From DATFDN01 sp963830565 (lineage in GTDB: Bacteria > Pseudomonadota > Alphaproteobacteria > Acetobacterales > Acetobacteraceae): a DNA stretch of 64,000 nucleotides. The stretch is taken from NCBI GenBank assembly GCA_963830565.1, contig CAWHMO010000003.1, positions 1 through 64,000 of the forward strand. Reading direction: 5' to 3'. The position numbers were made by a program, and so were the translations under genes. Positions 17,139 through 26,969 of the stretch are shown one piece after another; position 1 is the first letter of the stretch; every line of letters begins with the position of its first letter. The notes beneath the pieces were generated by a model that had not been told where the DNA came from, did not search any database, and saw nothing but the letters and a program-made list of their open reading frames with translations.

Positions 17139-17407
17139 GCTTCGTCCTCCTCATCGCTATCGCCGCTGGCGTCATCACCTCCGCCTTCCCCACCGTCCCG
17201 GCGGGCGATCAGCTTACGCGTGGCGATGAGAAAGTTGTCGTTAGTATGAAACATCGGCTCGGACGCGGCGCCATTCGTCGCCTCCCTGGCCCCGGCCCCT
17301 GGCGGCGGGTTGACCTGGGCGACGGCGGACCTGGACACCTCCAAAAACCTCTCGCGGAAGCGGCCATTGGCTGATTCACTCTGCTGACGCGAGCGGGGGA
17401 TGCAGGG

Positions 17408-18285
17408 ATGGAGCGGCAGCCGGGGTTCTTCGACGTGGACGCGCGCCTGCGCGAGCTGTCGGCCAAGGGCGATGGCCTGGAGCGGATCGCCGCACTGGTG
17501 GACTTCGAGATGTTCCGCCCCGAGCTGGAGCGAGCGGTGCCGCGATCGGACGGCTTCAAGGGCGGCCGGCCGGCTTTCGATCATGTGCTGATGTCAAGGT
17601 GCTGCTGCTGCAGGCCATGCACACGCTTTCCGATGAGCGCTGCGAGTATCTGGTCAAGGACCGGCTGTCGTTCATGCGCTTTCTCGGGATCGGCTTGGCC
17701 GACCCGGTGCCGGACGCCAACACGATCTGGACCTTCCGCGAGGCGCTGAAGCGGGCCGGTGCAGTGGAGGCGCTGTTTGCGCGCTTTGATGCTATGCTGA
17801 AGGAGGTTGGCTATCTCGCCATGAGTGGGCAGATCGTGGACGCCACGATCGTCGCCGCGCCCAAGCAGCGCAACACGCAAGCCGGGAAGGCGGCGATCAA
17901 GACGGGACGCATCCCGGAGGGCTGGGCGGAAAAGCCCGAGAAGCTGCGCCAGAAGGACCGGGACGCACGCTGGACGGTGAAGTTCTCCAAGGCCAAGCCA
18001 CGGGAAGACGGAGCATCCCAGGCCGATCTCGCGGTCCCGGCTTTCGGCTACAAGAACCACCTCTCGATCGACCGCCGGCACCGGCTGATCCGGCGTTGGA
18101 CCACGACCGACGCTGCCGCGCACGATGGCGCGCGATTGGGCGATCTGATCGACCCCGAGAACACGGCGAGCGATATGTGGGCGGAGCTGGCCAAAAGGTT
18201 CCATCGGCGCAGCCGATGGAAGGCCAGCGGAGGGCGATCCCTCGTACCGCTCGGCCCAGAACGAGGCGCTGCTGGCGGAGCGTAG
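17408..18285 (+). pseudogene. IS5-family transposase, one-base deletion and 3' hairpin insertion
   Basis: Starts MERQPGFFDVDARLRELSAK; a missing T near 17593 breaks the frame at FDHVLM, after which it continues LLLQAMHTLSDERCEYLVKD, then IVDATIVAAPKQRNTQ (first catalytic Asp), WTVKFSKAKP and VPAFGYKNHLSIDRRHRLIR, ending near DPENTASDMWA. A segment of about 65 bp containing a hairpin (18187-18227) interrupts it before YRSAQNEALLAE. The 3' third is missing: at 18285 it meets an IS630 transposase fragment. The C-terminal catalytic Glu region is therefore lost. Confidence 0.8.
18187..18227. repeat. Two-part hairpin insertion in the IS5-family transposase
   Basis: CTGGCC, a six-base bulge AAAAGG, TTCCATCGGC, loop GCA, then GCCGATGGAA and GGCCAG. 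Both arms pair perfectly (10 bp inner, 6 bp outer). Like the hairpin at 2418, it has a 3-nt loop and lies in disrupted coding sequence. Confidence 0.8.
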
Positions 18286-18826
18286 CTTGGTCTCGCGCTT
18301 CCACCGACTCTGGTGGCAGGACGAGGCCCGCGTCGGCCAACAGGGCACGCTGACCCGCCTCTGGGCGGCGCGCGGCAGCCGACCGCCGGCTCCGCGCGAC
18401 TGCCGCTACGACTGGGCCTATATCTTCGGCGCCATCTGTCCGGCGCGCGATTGCGGGGCCGCGCTCATCCTGCCTTGCGCCAACACCGAGGCCATGAACC
18501 TACATCTCGCCGAGATCAGCCAGCGTGTTGCACCCGGCGCGCACGCCGTGGTCACGTTGGATGGTGCAGGCTGGCACCAGCCGGGTGGCCAGTTGGAAGT
18601 GCCAGCCAACATCAGCCTGCTTCTGCTGCCGCCCTATAGTCCTCAACTGAACCCGCAGGAAAATATCTGGCAATACCTGCGCCAGAACTATCTGGCGAAC
18701 CGCGTGTTCGACAGCTACGAGGCCATCGTCCATGCCTGCGGCGACGCCTGGAATAAACTCACCGCACAGCCCGGCCGTATCGCATCCATCGCAACTCGCG
18801 AGTGGGCACTATCGGTCAAGGTTTAA
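18286..18826 (+). pseudogene. IS630-family transposase, C-terminal two thirds
   Basis: Starts inside the catalytic domain: WWQDEARVGQQGTLTRLWAA (first Asp), RYDWAYIFGAICPAR, HAVVTLDGAGWHQPGG (second Asp) and LLLPPYSPQLNPQENIWQYL (catalytic Glu), ending SIATREWALSVKV at 18826. The N-terminal helix-turn-helix region is missing at the junction with the IS5-family transposase. Not identical to the remnants at 23820 or 24991. Confidence 0.8.
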
Positions 18827-18859
18827 TGCCGCTGGTATTACATGAGGTAGACCCAGGAT

Positions 18860-20335
18860 GTAATTGCTCACCCCTCGTTCGGGGTCAGCCCGCCCGCATG
18901 ACGGTCCGTCCGTCGAGCGCGGCGCGTAGCGCCTCGAACGCGGTCAGGCCATGCAGTCTTCCGGTGGCGATCACGCTTGCCGCAGCAGCATAGACCTTGG
19001 CTCCCCATTCGGCACGGAACCCGCCGGTGACCTTGCGGAAGATCACCGAAGGCCGCAGCGCCCGCTCGCAGGCGTTGTTGGTGTAGGGCACGTCGCGCCG
19101 GGTGACGAAGCGGAACAGGTCGTCGCGGTCGCGGCGCATGGCGCGGAACAGGCGGCGTGCAGTGGGTCGCTGCGGTGTGGGCGCCGACAGCAACCGGTTC
19201 AACCGCCGCTCCAGATCGGCATGGTAGTGTGCCAAGGTGCTGCCCTTCAGCGCGTCGCGTCGTTTGCCGATCGCCACGGCCCGCAACAGCAGGAAGCGAA
19301 AGCCCGGCGCGAACCCGTCATCGCCCTCCTCGATCGCATACGTTGCGTCGCGCAGCAGATGCGCCAGGCACAACTGGCGGACTGCGCCATGGCCCAACTG
19401 CCCCCCATAGCGATCGGCCACCCAGACTTCCGGCTGCGCGCCGCCCAGGAACGCGGTCACGACGGAGGCCGCCCTTGTATCGGCGATCACGTGGCAGATC
19501 GCGGTCGAGCCCAGCAGCACCCATTGCCACCAGGTCTTGCCGCCAACCCGCGCCGAGGTCTCGTCGGAGCCCACGATCGGGCTGGCGCGCACGGCATCGG
19601 CGATCGGCGCCGCGGCAGCCAGCAGCGGCGCCTCGGCACGGGCCAGGATGTTGGCGATAGCACCCTCGCTGATGCTCAGTCCGAACACCTCCGCCAGCAG
19701 GCGGGCCAGGCGCTCGAAGCTGATCGCCTGGGTGACGTGGAGATGGATGATGAGCGCGCACAGCCCTGGCCCGAACGGCGAGCCGGGCTCGAAGCCCTCC
19801 GGCGCCGTGGCGGCCACGCGCTTGCGGCAGCACGGGCAGACGCCGCGATGGCGGTTGATGCGGGTGACAATGGGGTGGATCGGCAGCAGGTCGATGTGGT
19901 CGTAGGCGTGAATGTCGGGCTGGTCAGCGGCGCCAAGCGCGTGGTCGCAATGCGGGCAGGCGCCGAGTGTCGCCTCGATGATGCGGTCGGGGTTGGCTGC
20001 CAGTGTGCGGCAGGCGCCAGGTCGGCCGCGGCGAGGCTTCTTGGGGCGCTCGGGCAGGTTCGGCTTCTGGGCCTTCGAGGAGGGCGTGCTCGAATTGTCC
20101 GGCGTCTTGGGAGGAGCGTTGAGCTTGGCCTCCAACTCCGTAATCCGTGCGGTCAGCGCCTCGACCTGCGCGTGCTGCGCTAGGATAAGAGCGATCAGGT
20201 CATCCTTGGAGAGGGCGAGCAGAGTTTCGCGGTCCACGGTCACGGTGAATTGAACCAACCGTGATCGTGTCAAGCCGATCGCTGATCACTCAGGTGCCTG
20301 GACGGCTCAGCGAGGCTGGGGACGTGAGCAATTAC
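18860..20335 (-). mobile_element. Complete IS66-family element, 1476 bp, with 8-bp target duplication
   Basis: Ends GTAATTGCTCAC at 18860-18871 and its exact complement at 20324-20335; GTAA is the usual IS66 terminus. CCCAGGAT occurs immediately outside each end (18852-18859 and 20336-20343), the 8-bp duplication expected of this family. It carries only the TnpC-type transposase, like the compact branch of IS66. Perfect ends and an open transposase mark a recent insertion, next to an IS630 remnant and a dead chromate transporter. Confidence 0.93.
18885..20273 (-). CDS. IS66-family transposase (TnpC-type), intact
   Basis: 462 residues. N-terminal coiled coil (LIALILAQHAQVEALTARIT) and a Ser/Pro/Lys-rich linker (TPDNSSTPSSKAQKP), zinc-binding pairs CPHCDHAL and CPCCRKR, then the DDE core: IVGSDETSARVGGKTWWQWV (first Asp), EVWVADRYGGQLGHG (second Asp), LCLAHLLRDATYAIEEGD and TNNACERALRPSVIFRKVTG (Glu). 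C-terminus WGAKVYAAAASVIATGRLHG. TTG 20273 is the longest start; an internal start is possible. Open along its whole length, unlike the other transposases in this half. Confidence 0.9.
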   Translation of the reverse strand: MTRSRLVQFTVTVDRETLLALSKDDLIALILAQHAQVEALTARITELEAKLNAPPKTPDNSSTPSSKAQKPNLPERPKKPRRGRPGACRTLAANPDRIIEATLGACPHCDHALGAADQPDIHAYDHIDLLPIHPIVTRINRHRGVCPCCRKRVAATAPEGFEPGSPFGPGLCALIIHLHVTQAISFERLARLLAEVFGLSISEGAIANILARAEAPLLAAAAPIADAVRASPIVGSDETSARVGGKTWWQWVLLGSTAICHVIADTRAASVVTAFLGGAQPEVWVADRYGGQLGHGAVRQLCLAHLLRDATYAIEEGDDGFAPGFRFLLLRAVAIGKRRDALKGSTLAHYHADLERRLNRLLSAPTPQRPTARRLFRAMRRDRDDLFRFVTRRDVPYTNNACERALRPSVIFRKVTGGFRAEWGAKVYAAAASVIATGRLHGLTAFEALRAALDGRTVMRAG

Positions 20336-20394
20336 CCCAGGATCTCTGATAGCTTGGCGGTTTGGACAATTTGACAAAGCCACTTTGCTCACCC

Positions 20395-21109
20395 GGGCCC
20401 TGCGCATCAGCGTAATCTGGCTGCCGCTCTAGCTCGGTCCCGTGGCTCTGCTGCTTGTGCTTCTAGGCCCGGGGAACGTGTTCACCCGTCTTGGTGTGTT
20501 CTTCACCGAGGTGGCGGTGGTCACCTTCGGCGGCGCCTATGCGGTGCTGGCCTATGTCGCCCAGCAGGCGGTCGAGACCTATCGGTAGCTGAGCGCAGGC
20601 GAGATGCTGGCGGGACTAGGCATGGCCGAGACGACGCCCGGACCGCTGATCATGGTCGTCCAGCATGTCGGTTTCCTGGGCGGCTATCGCGCCCCGGGCA
20701 GCCTGCCCCCGCTGCTCGCCGGAACGCTGGCGGGCCTGCTCGTCACCTGGGTGACCTTCACCCCCTGCTTTCTCTGGTGTTCCTGGGCGCCCCCTATGTC
20801 GAGGCGCTGCGCGGCGCCTGGGCACTGAATGCGGCGCTGTCCGCGGTGACCGCCGCCGTGCTCGGGGTCATCCTGAATCTCGCGGTCTGGTTCGGCATCC
20901 ACGTGGTGTTCCACCAGACGCTGCCGTGGCGCGGCTATGGCCTGGCGCTGGCCGTGCCGGTGCCGGGCAGCCTCGATCCATTCGCCACGGCCGTTGCAGG
21001 CGCCGCAGCCCTCGCGCTCTTCCGGTTCAAGCTTGGCGTCGTTGCGACGCTCCTCGCCTGCTCGGCCGCTGGCGTCGTCCTCCAACTCGCCTTCGGAGGC
21101 GTCCGGTGA
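20395..21109 (+). pseudogene. chrA: Chromate transporter ChrA, C-terminal half, two stops and a frameshift
   Basis: Membrane exporter of chromate (CHR family). Recognisable from NVFTRLGVFFTEVAVVTFGG through AYAVLAYVAQQAVETYR, AETTPGPLIMVVQHVGFLGG and LVTWVTFTPCFLW to YVEALRGAWALNAALSAVTA and LNLAVWFGIHVVFHQTLPW. TAG codons interrupt it near 20434 and at 20586-20588, and the frame changes near 20777. The N-terminal CHR domain is absent; the DNA upstream is an IS630 remnant, so truncation predates the IS66 insertion. Certainly non-functional. Confidence 0.85.
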
Positions 21110-21327
21110 CACCGCCCCGCCCGCAATCCCATTTCGTCCGGTAGGATAACAGCCAAGGGAACCCCGAACGGCGGGGTTTACCAGTTTGGTATTCCCCGTG
21201 CCGACGTCGTCAATGTCGATGGCGTGGCAGTGCCCCCACCGATGGGGACGGCGATAGCCGTCAACTTTCAGCCGAGGGGCGACGGGAACCGCCCCTTACA
21301 CTTGAGGCGACCATCCCGCTGCCGGAC

Positions 21328-22209
21328 GTGAGCGGCCAAATCGACCACATGACAGTGGACCCGAAGCGGAAGCGGCTCATCGTCGCCGAGCTTGGGAACC
21401 GCACCGTCGACGTCGTGGACCTTTCGGCGGGCAAGGTCATCCACCGTATTGCTGGCCTTTCCGAACCCCAGGGCGTCGGCTACTCGGCGCGGGCAGACCT
21501 CGTCTTCGTCGCGAACGCGGGCGACGGCTCGGTGCGCCTGTTCCGGGGAGACGACCTTGCCCCAGCGGGGAGGATCGAACTAGGCGAGGATGCCGACAAT
21601 GTCCGGGTTGATCCGCGCACTGGCCTGCTGGTCGTGGGGTTCGGGAGCGGCGGTCTTGCGCTGATCGACCCGGCGAGCCGCGTCACGGTGGCGGAAATCC
21701 GGCTTCCCGCTCATCCCGAGGGCTTCCAGCTCGACCCGAACACCGGGCGCACCTACATCAACGTGCCCGATGCTGGGCAGGTCGCAATCGTGGATCTTGC
21801 GGCCGGCAAGCAGGTTGCGAGCTGGCGTGTGCCGAGCGGCCTGCGCGCGAACTTCCCCATGGCACTCGATGATACGGGCGCGGTCCTCGCTACTGTGTTC
21901 CCCAGCCCGGCGCGGCTGGTTCTGCTGGACACGAGAACCGGGACCGTGACGGCCAACCTTGCCGCCTGCGGCGATGCTGATGACGTGTTCTTCGACGGAC
22001 GGCGCCACCAAATCTACATCAGCTGCGGCGCGGGCACTGTCGCAGTTTTCCAGATGGATGGTGGCGGCATGCGGCCGCTGCGTTCCGTCGAGACCACGCC
22101 CGGGGCGCGGACGTCGCTGTTCCTCCCCGACCTCGACCGCCTTTTCGTCGCTCAGCGTGCGGGCCTGGGCACGCGTGCTGCGATCCTGATCCATCGCCCT
22201 GCGCCATAG
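21328..22209 (+). CDS. YVTN-type beta-propeller protein, N-terminus possibly damaged
   Basis: 293 residues of repeated about 42-residue blades: RLIVAELGNRTVDVVDLSAG, ADLVFVANAGDGSVRLF, GRTYINVPDAGQVAIVDLAA and HQIYISCGAGTVAVFQM. This is the YncE/40-residue YVTN beta-propeller pattern, usually periplasmic. No signal peptide is visible from GTG 21328; the frame runs upstream as LEATIPLPD without a start, so the export signal may have been lost by an indel before 21300. It is followed 11 bp later by an MFS gene, probably co-transcribed. Role unknown. 21110-21327 holds nothing else clear. Confidence 0.65.
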   Translation: MSGQIDHMTVDPKRKRLIVAELGNRTVDVVDLSAGKVIHRIAGLSEPQGVGYSARADLVFVANAGDGSVRLFRGDDLAPAGRIELGEDADNVRVDPRTGLLVVGFGSGGLALIDPASRVTVAEIRLPAHPEGFQLDPNTGRTYINVPDAGQVAIVDLAAGKQVASWRVPSGLRANFPMALDDTGAVLATVFPSPARLVLLDTRTGTVTANLAACGDADDVFFDGRRHQIYISCGAGTVAVFQMDGGGMRPLRSVETTPGARTSLFLPDLDRLFVAQRAGLGTRAAILIHRPAP

Positions 22210-22220
22210 GGGGTCGTCCT

Positions 22221-23643
22221 ATGGCTGCGCTCCCGCAGAGCCGCCCGGTGCAAGCCCAATGGTCTGCTCCGGTGGGCCTTCGGCGCATCATGGTCGCGCG
22301 CGGGATGCGCGCGTTTGGCGACGGGCTCGTCGCCATTCTGCTGCCGGTCCACCTGGCGCAGCTGGGCTTCGGCGCGGTCGGGACGGGTCTGATCGCGACC
22401 AGCACCCTCCTCGGCTCGGCCCTGCTCACCCTGGGGCTCGGCCTCGTCGCCCATCGCGTAAGTCTGCGCCGAGGACTGCTCGCCGCCGCCCTGCTCATGA
22501 CCGGCACCGGGCTGGGCTTCGCCTGCCTCCCCGCCTTCTGGCCGCTGCTGCTCGTCGCCGTCGTCGGCACGCTCAATCCCGCCGGTGGCGACGTGAGCGT
22601 CTTCCTGCCGCTTGAGCACACCATCATCGCCCAGTTGGCGACGGATCAGACGCGCACGGCCGCCTATGCCCGCTACAGCTTCATCGGCACGATCAGCGCG
22701 GCTGTTGGCTCCCTCGCCATCGGTTCGCTCGACTGGCTCGAGCAAGTCCTGCCGACCGGGACGGCGGTGAGCGCCCTGTTCCTGCTCTATGGCGTCATCG
22801 GGCTGGCCACCCTGCTGCTGTACGCGGGGCTGCCGGAAATCAGGGCGGCAGGGCCGGAGCCGGTATCCGCACTCGGACCGTCGCGCAGGAGGGTCCACGG
22901 GCTTGCCACGTTGTTTGCGGTCGACGCGTTCGGCGGCGGCTTCATCGTGAATTCGCTGCTCGCGCTCTGGCTGTTCGAGTGCTTCGGCCTGTCCGTCGCC
23001 ACGGCGGGGATGATCTTCTTCGCCACCGGGATTTGTTCGGCACTCCTCCCTCGCCGCTGTGCGGCTCGCGGCGCGCTTCGGCCTGGTCAACACGATGGTG
23101 TTCACGCACCTGCCCTCCAATGTTCTCCTCATCCTGGCTGCCCTCGCGCCAACGCTCCCCCTCGCTATGGCGCTGCTGGTGCTGCGCAGCCTGTTGTCGC
23201 AGATGGACGTGCCGACGCGCTCTTCCTACGTGATGGCGGTTGTTGAGCCCGCCGAGCGCCCGGCCGCGGCGAGCCTCACCGCGGTGCCGCGCAGCCTCGC
23301 TTTCGTGTTCTCGCTCATGCTCGCCGGATGGGTACTCTCGCTTAGCCCTTTTGGTTGGCCACTCGTCTGCGCAGGCCTGCTCAAGGTCGCTTACGACCTA
23401 GCCCTTCTGACGCAGTTCCGCGCCGTGCGGCCGCCCGAGGAGGAGGAGGGACGCAATGCCTCCCGTGAGCCAACGACAACCATCCGCCTTGGGTGGTCGT
23501 GCGCTTTAGCGATGCACTGTGCCCGAAAGAATAGCCTGACGGTAACCAGAGCCGAGCTTATCCGGGCTGTCAAACTGTCCAATGGCGCAGGCCACCTCGC
23601 TGTACCTCGATCCGGGTCAACGAAACTCCGACCAACACCGTGA
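22221..23643 (+). pseudogene. MFS transporter with one frameshift
   Basis: Major-facilitator protein with about 12 helices: IMVARGMRAFGDGLVAILLP, LLTLGLGLVAHRVSLRRGLL, YSFIGTISAAVGSLAIGSLD, LFAVDAFGGGFIVNSLLALW and FFATGICSA. An indel near 23040 shifts frame, after which it continues SSLAAVRLAARFGLVNTMVF, LVLRSLLSQMDVPTRSSYVM and PRSLAFVFSLMLAGWVLSL. Either frame alone is useless. Family resemblance is to multidrug-type MFS exporters. The C-terminal tail after RAVRPPEEEEG is low in family character and may be read-through. Confidence 0.75.
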
Positions 23644-23819
23644 CGTTCGACGACGATGCTGCGGCTTCTCTGCGCCGGACTGCGATGGAGGGGCCCTGGT
23701 GGAGACGACCGGACATGAGCATAAACGACCCTGGTGTCCGGGCCGCCGCCTCGAAATGCCCGATAGGTGTGGCAGCCCAATGAGCTATGCGATCAAGGAA
23801 ATCTTTCATACCAGTCCGC

Positions 23820-24898
23820 CTATCCGTTGACCGGTTTGGCCCACGAGCGCTGGGTGGAGGGAAGCGACACGCTCGGGCATGTGCATGAGCTTGTTCCAGG
23901 CGTCGCGACATGCCTTGAGAATGGCCTCGTGCGTGTTCCAGACACGGTGACTGAGAAAGTTGCCCCGCAGGAATTCCCATACGTTCTCCATTGGGTTGAG
24001 CTCAGGCGAATAGGGTGAGAGCGGCAAGAGGCTGATGTTGTCGGGCACCGGCAGTCGTTTCCTGGCTGGTGCCAGCCGGCGCCATCGAGGAGCAGCACGG
24101 CGTGGGCACCTGGAGCGACTTGGGTGCTGATCTCTTCCAAATGCTCGGCCGTCGCCTCGCTGTTCACCGCCGGCATGATGATGGCGGCGCCGACGCAGCG
24201 TTGTGGACACACGGCACCGAGGAGGTAAGCGGAGTCGTGGCGGTTATAGCGAACCGCCGGCAGTCGTGAGCCACGTTTCGCCCAGACATATGTGCCAGAC
24301 ATATGTGAGTGTACCTTGCTGACCAACGCGAGCTTCATCAGCGAACCAGATTTCCAGCGGCTTGCCGGCCGCCGCGGCTGGCACCACCTCCGCTACCAGG
24401 CTGGCAAGGTTTTTTGAAAGCCTCTTGCGCGGCCGCATCTTTCTTCGGATGATACGGCCGCGGTTGCAGCCGGGTGAAATTCGAGAGGTGCAACAACTTG
24501 CCCACGGTGCTCTCGTGCAAGGCAACGGCAAATTCCGCCTTGATCCGCCGCTGCAGATCGATACAGCGCCAGCGCACAACGCCGTCCCGCTCAAGCTCCG
24601 GTCCCTGTTCGACCCACTCCGCCACTGGGGCCTGCCGCTCAGGGGACAGGCGGGGCGGGATCCATTGCGCCGTGACCGGTTACGCAGCCCGTCCAATCCA
24701 GCCTCATTGTAGCGATGTACCCAGTCGCGCAGCGTCTGGCGGTCCATCGCACACGCCGCGGCCGCATCCTGCCGCGACCACCCTTCCAGCGCCAGGGCGA
24801 TGGCCAGCATCCGGCGCGCCACCTTCATCCTCGGTGCGGGCCGCCGCCTCCCGCAAGTCAGCCGCCGACAAATCCAAACGCGTGATCGCGACCGTCAT
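23820..24898 (-). pseudogene. IS630-family transposase with multiple frameshifts
   Basis: Starts MTVAITRLDLSAADLREAAA at 24898, changes frame near 24825 to KVARRMLAIALALEGWSRQD and LRDWVHRYNEAGLDGLRNR, again near 24660, then GKPLEIWFADEARVGQQGTL, and a 13-bp tandem duplication at 24282-24307 breaks it once more. Further parts are RYNRHDSAYLLGAVCPQRCV, APGAHAVLLLDGAGWHQP and LLPLSPYSPELNPMENVWEF. It ends near 23820 (STQRSWAKPVNG). The full catalytic triad is present but spread over several frames. Terminal repeats could not be fixed. Confidence 0.8.
24282..24307. repeat. 13-bp perfect tandem duplication inside the IS630 remnant
   Basis: CCAGACATATGTG occurs twice head to tail. A 13-bp gain shifts the transposase frame, so this is a datable inactivating event; slipped-strand duplication is the simplest cause. 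Confidence 0.85.
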
Positions 24899-24990
24899 CG
24901 CCGCCTCCGCAGCTCACAGGGACGGCGAATCACGCCGCATCGAGCCGCGCCGATTTACATTCGAGTCAGCGGTCCTGCGGACTGGTATGA

Positions 24991-25283
24991 GACGGCGCAC
25001 CCTACCACCGGGCCAAGGCGGTGGGAGCCGCTGCCGCGAGCCTGGGCATCACGCTCGTCCCTTGCCCAGCTACAGCCCGGACCTGATGTCGGTCGAGGCA
25101 CTGTGGCGCTGGCTGCGCGAGGATGTCACCGACCATCACTGCCATGCCACCGCCGAGGACCTGACCCGGCGCGTCGCCGCCTTCGAGGCTCAGATCAATC
25201 GGCAGCCCTACGCTGTCGCCGACCGCCTCTGGGTCAAGGACCGCCTCGACCCAGATGAGGAGAAGCTACGGTTCCCGAGGTAG
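24991..25283 (+). pseudogene. IS630-family transposase, C-terminal fragment
   Basis: Reads DGAPYHRAKAVGAAAASLGI then TLVP, changes frame near 25058, and continues LPSYSPDLMSVEALWRWLRE (catalytic Glu), AEDLTRRVAAFEAQINRQPY and ADRLWVKDRLDPDEEKLRF. This is a different IS630 subgroup from the neighbouring remnant, which lies on the other strand 92 bp away. Confidence 0.7.
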
Positions 25284-25328
25284 ACTTGGTTTAGCTTGAA
25301 ACGGATAAACCGAGCACGTCCCCTTCTG

Positions 25329-26957
25329 TCATCCTGCGAGCAGCAGATCGCTTGCCCTCTCGGCTACCGCGGTGACGGCGGCGTTGATCATCGCTTGCGG
25401 AATACCCGGCAGCACCGAAGCGTCTATGACGCGCAATCGCTCCACGCCATTCACGCGGAGTGCCCCGTCCACCACGCCGCCGATGCGGCATGTTCCCACC
25501 GGGTGATGGAATGAATTTGCCGCCCGCACAACGAAATCGTGCCGATCGGCGCGGCTCGACCAGTCGGCCCCGGGATAGACTTCCGTCTTGCGCCATTCGG
25601 CGAAAGCGGGAGCGTTCCCGATCTCGCGGGCAAGCTCGACGCCTTCTATGAGCATATCCAGGTCGGCAGCCTCCGAAAGGTAATTTGGATCGATCAAGGC
25701 CGGCGCCAGCATGTCATCCGAGGCAAGTCTGACGCTGCCACGGCTGCGGGGGCGCATCAGGCATGGAACGAGGACGTAGGCTGGCGAGTCCAGCGGACCT
25801 ACGCTTGGCAAGACGAAAGGCAGCGACAGGCACATGACGAGGATTTCCGGGCTGTCGTCCGGATCACTGCGCGGGACGTAGAGCACCGCATCGGCGTGAT
25901 TGTAATGCGAGCGTGCCACCTCGCGCCGCGCCGCATACGCCACGCCAGCAAGCAGCAAATGATCCTCCAGGTGACGGCCCACCTCCGGAAGTTCTTGGGC
26001 GACCGAAATGCCAAGCGACCTGAGTTGCTCGCCCGGTCCGATCCCTGACAGCATCAGGAGACGCGGCGAATTGATCGCGCCCGCGCAGAGCAGGATCTCC
26101 ATGTCTGGCTGCACGAGCCGCCCCGGCAGCCGCACCCCGGTGCACCGGCCGTGCTCGATCACCAAACCCAGTACTTGCGTGCCGAGCAGCAGATCAACCG
26201 CGGCTCCATCGAGACGCCCGAGATAGGCCGTCGCCGCATCATCCCGACGGTGTCCCCTGATACTGAGCTGATTCCACCCGACTCCCGTGGTGAGCGCCCC
26301 GCCCAGATCGGGCGTCATCGGAAACCCGAGTTCGCGGGAGGCCTCGACGAAGGCCGATGCGACAGGCGTACGGTCCGTCACGTCGGCAAGCGAGAGCACG
26401 TGCAGCGGGCCATCGCCGCCCCGCCATCGGCTGGCCCCGCCAGAAAACGTCTCCGCGCGCTTGAAATAGGGCAGCAGATCGGCGTACCGCCATCCCGCGG
26501 GCCAGCGGTCATAAGCTGCCGGATGCCCGCGCTGATAGGCGAGAGCGTTGATCGCGCCGGAGCCGCCGAGGACCTTTCCCCTCGGATACGGAACGACGCG
26601 GCCGCCCAGCCCCGCTTGCGGAACCGTTTTGTATCGCCAATCGGCCGAACTGCCCTGAAGCTGGGGCCAGTCCGGCGGATCGGCGATGGCGGGGAGGTTG
26701 GCGGGACCACCGGCTTCGATCAGAAGCACCCGGCGTCCAGCTCGGGCGAGACGATACGCCAGCACGCAGCCGGCGGAGCCTGCCCCGATGATCGCATAGT
26801 CGTAGGCGGAGCGGAGCTGATGGGTCGAAGTGAGGGTGCGCACGCCGGAGGCCGCCGCCGGCCAAGCGTATCCGGAGAGGGCCAGCCCGCCACCGAGAGC
26901 AGCCGTGACGACGTCCCGGCGGTTAAGTTGATTTATGAGCAATACCGCGCCGCTCAC
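25329..26957 (-). CDS. GMC-family FAD oxidoreductase with Tat-like leader
   Basis: 542 residues; oxidises an alcohol with FAD (choline/alcohol dehydrogenase family). An N-terminal RRDVVTAALGGGLALSGYAW resembles a twin-arginine leader, suggesting periplasmic location. Then the FAD loop YAIIGAGSAGCVLAYRLARA, the GMC signature GKVLGGSGAINALAYQRG, LCAGAINSPRLLMLSGIGPG (second GMC signature), and the C-terminal catalytic His region NSFHHPVGTCRIGG and VIDASVLPGIPQAMINA. Intact, flanked by IS630 debris downstream and, 12 bp upstream, a deazaflavin-type reductase gene on the same strand. Substrate unknown. Confidence 0.87.
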   Translation of the reverse strand: MSGAVLLINQLNRRDVVTAALGGGLALSGYAWPAAASGVRTLTSTHQLRSAYDYAIIGAGSAGCVLAYRLARAGRRVLLIEAGGPANLPAIADPPDWPQLQGSSADWRYKTVPQAGLGGRVVPYPRGKVLGGSGAINALAYQRGHPAAYDRWPAGWRYADLLPYFKRAETFSGGASRWRGGDGPLHVLSLADVTDRTPVASAFVEASRELGFPMTPDLGGALTTGVGWNQLSIRGHRRDDAATAYLGRLDGAAVDLLLGTQVLGLVIEHGRCTGVRLPGRLVQPDMEILLCAGAINSPRLLMLSGIGPGEQLRSLGISVAQELPEVGRHLEDHLLLAGVAYAARREVARSHYNHADAVLYVPRSDPDDSPEILVMCLSLPFVLPSVGPLDSPAYVLVPCLMRPRSRGSVRLASDDMLAPALIDPNYLSEAADLDMLIEGVELAREIGNAPAFAEWRKTEVYPGADWSSRADRHDFVVRAANSFHHPVGTCRIGGVVDGALRVNGVERLRVIDASVLPGIPQAMINAAVTAVAERASDLLLAG

Positions 26958-26969
26958 GCCATGGAAATT

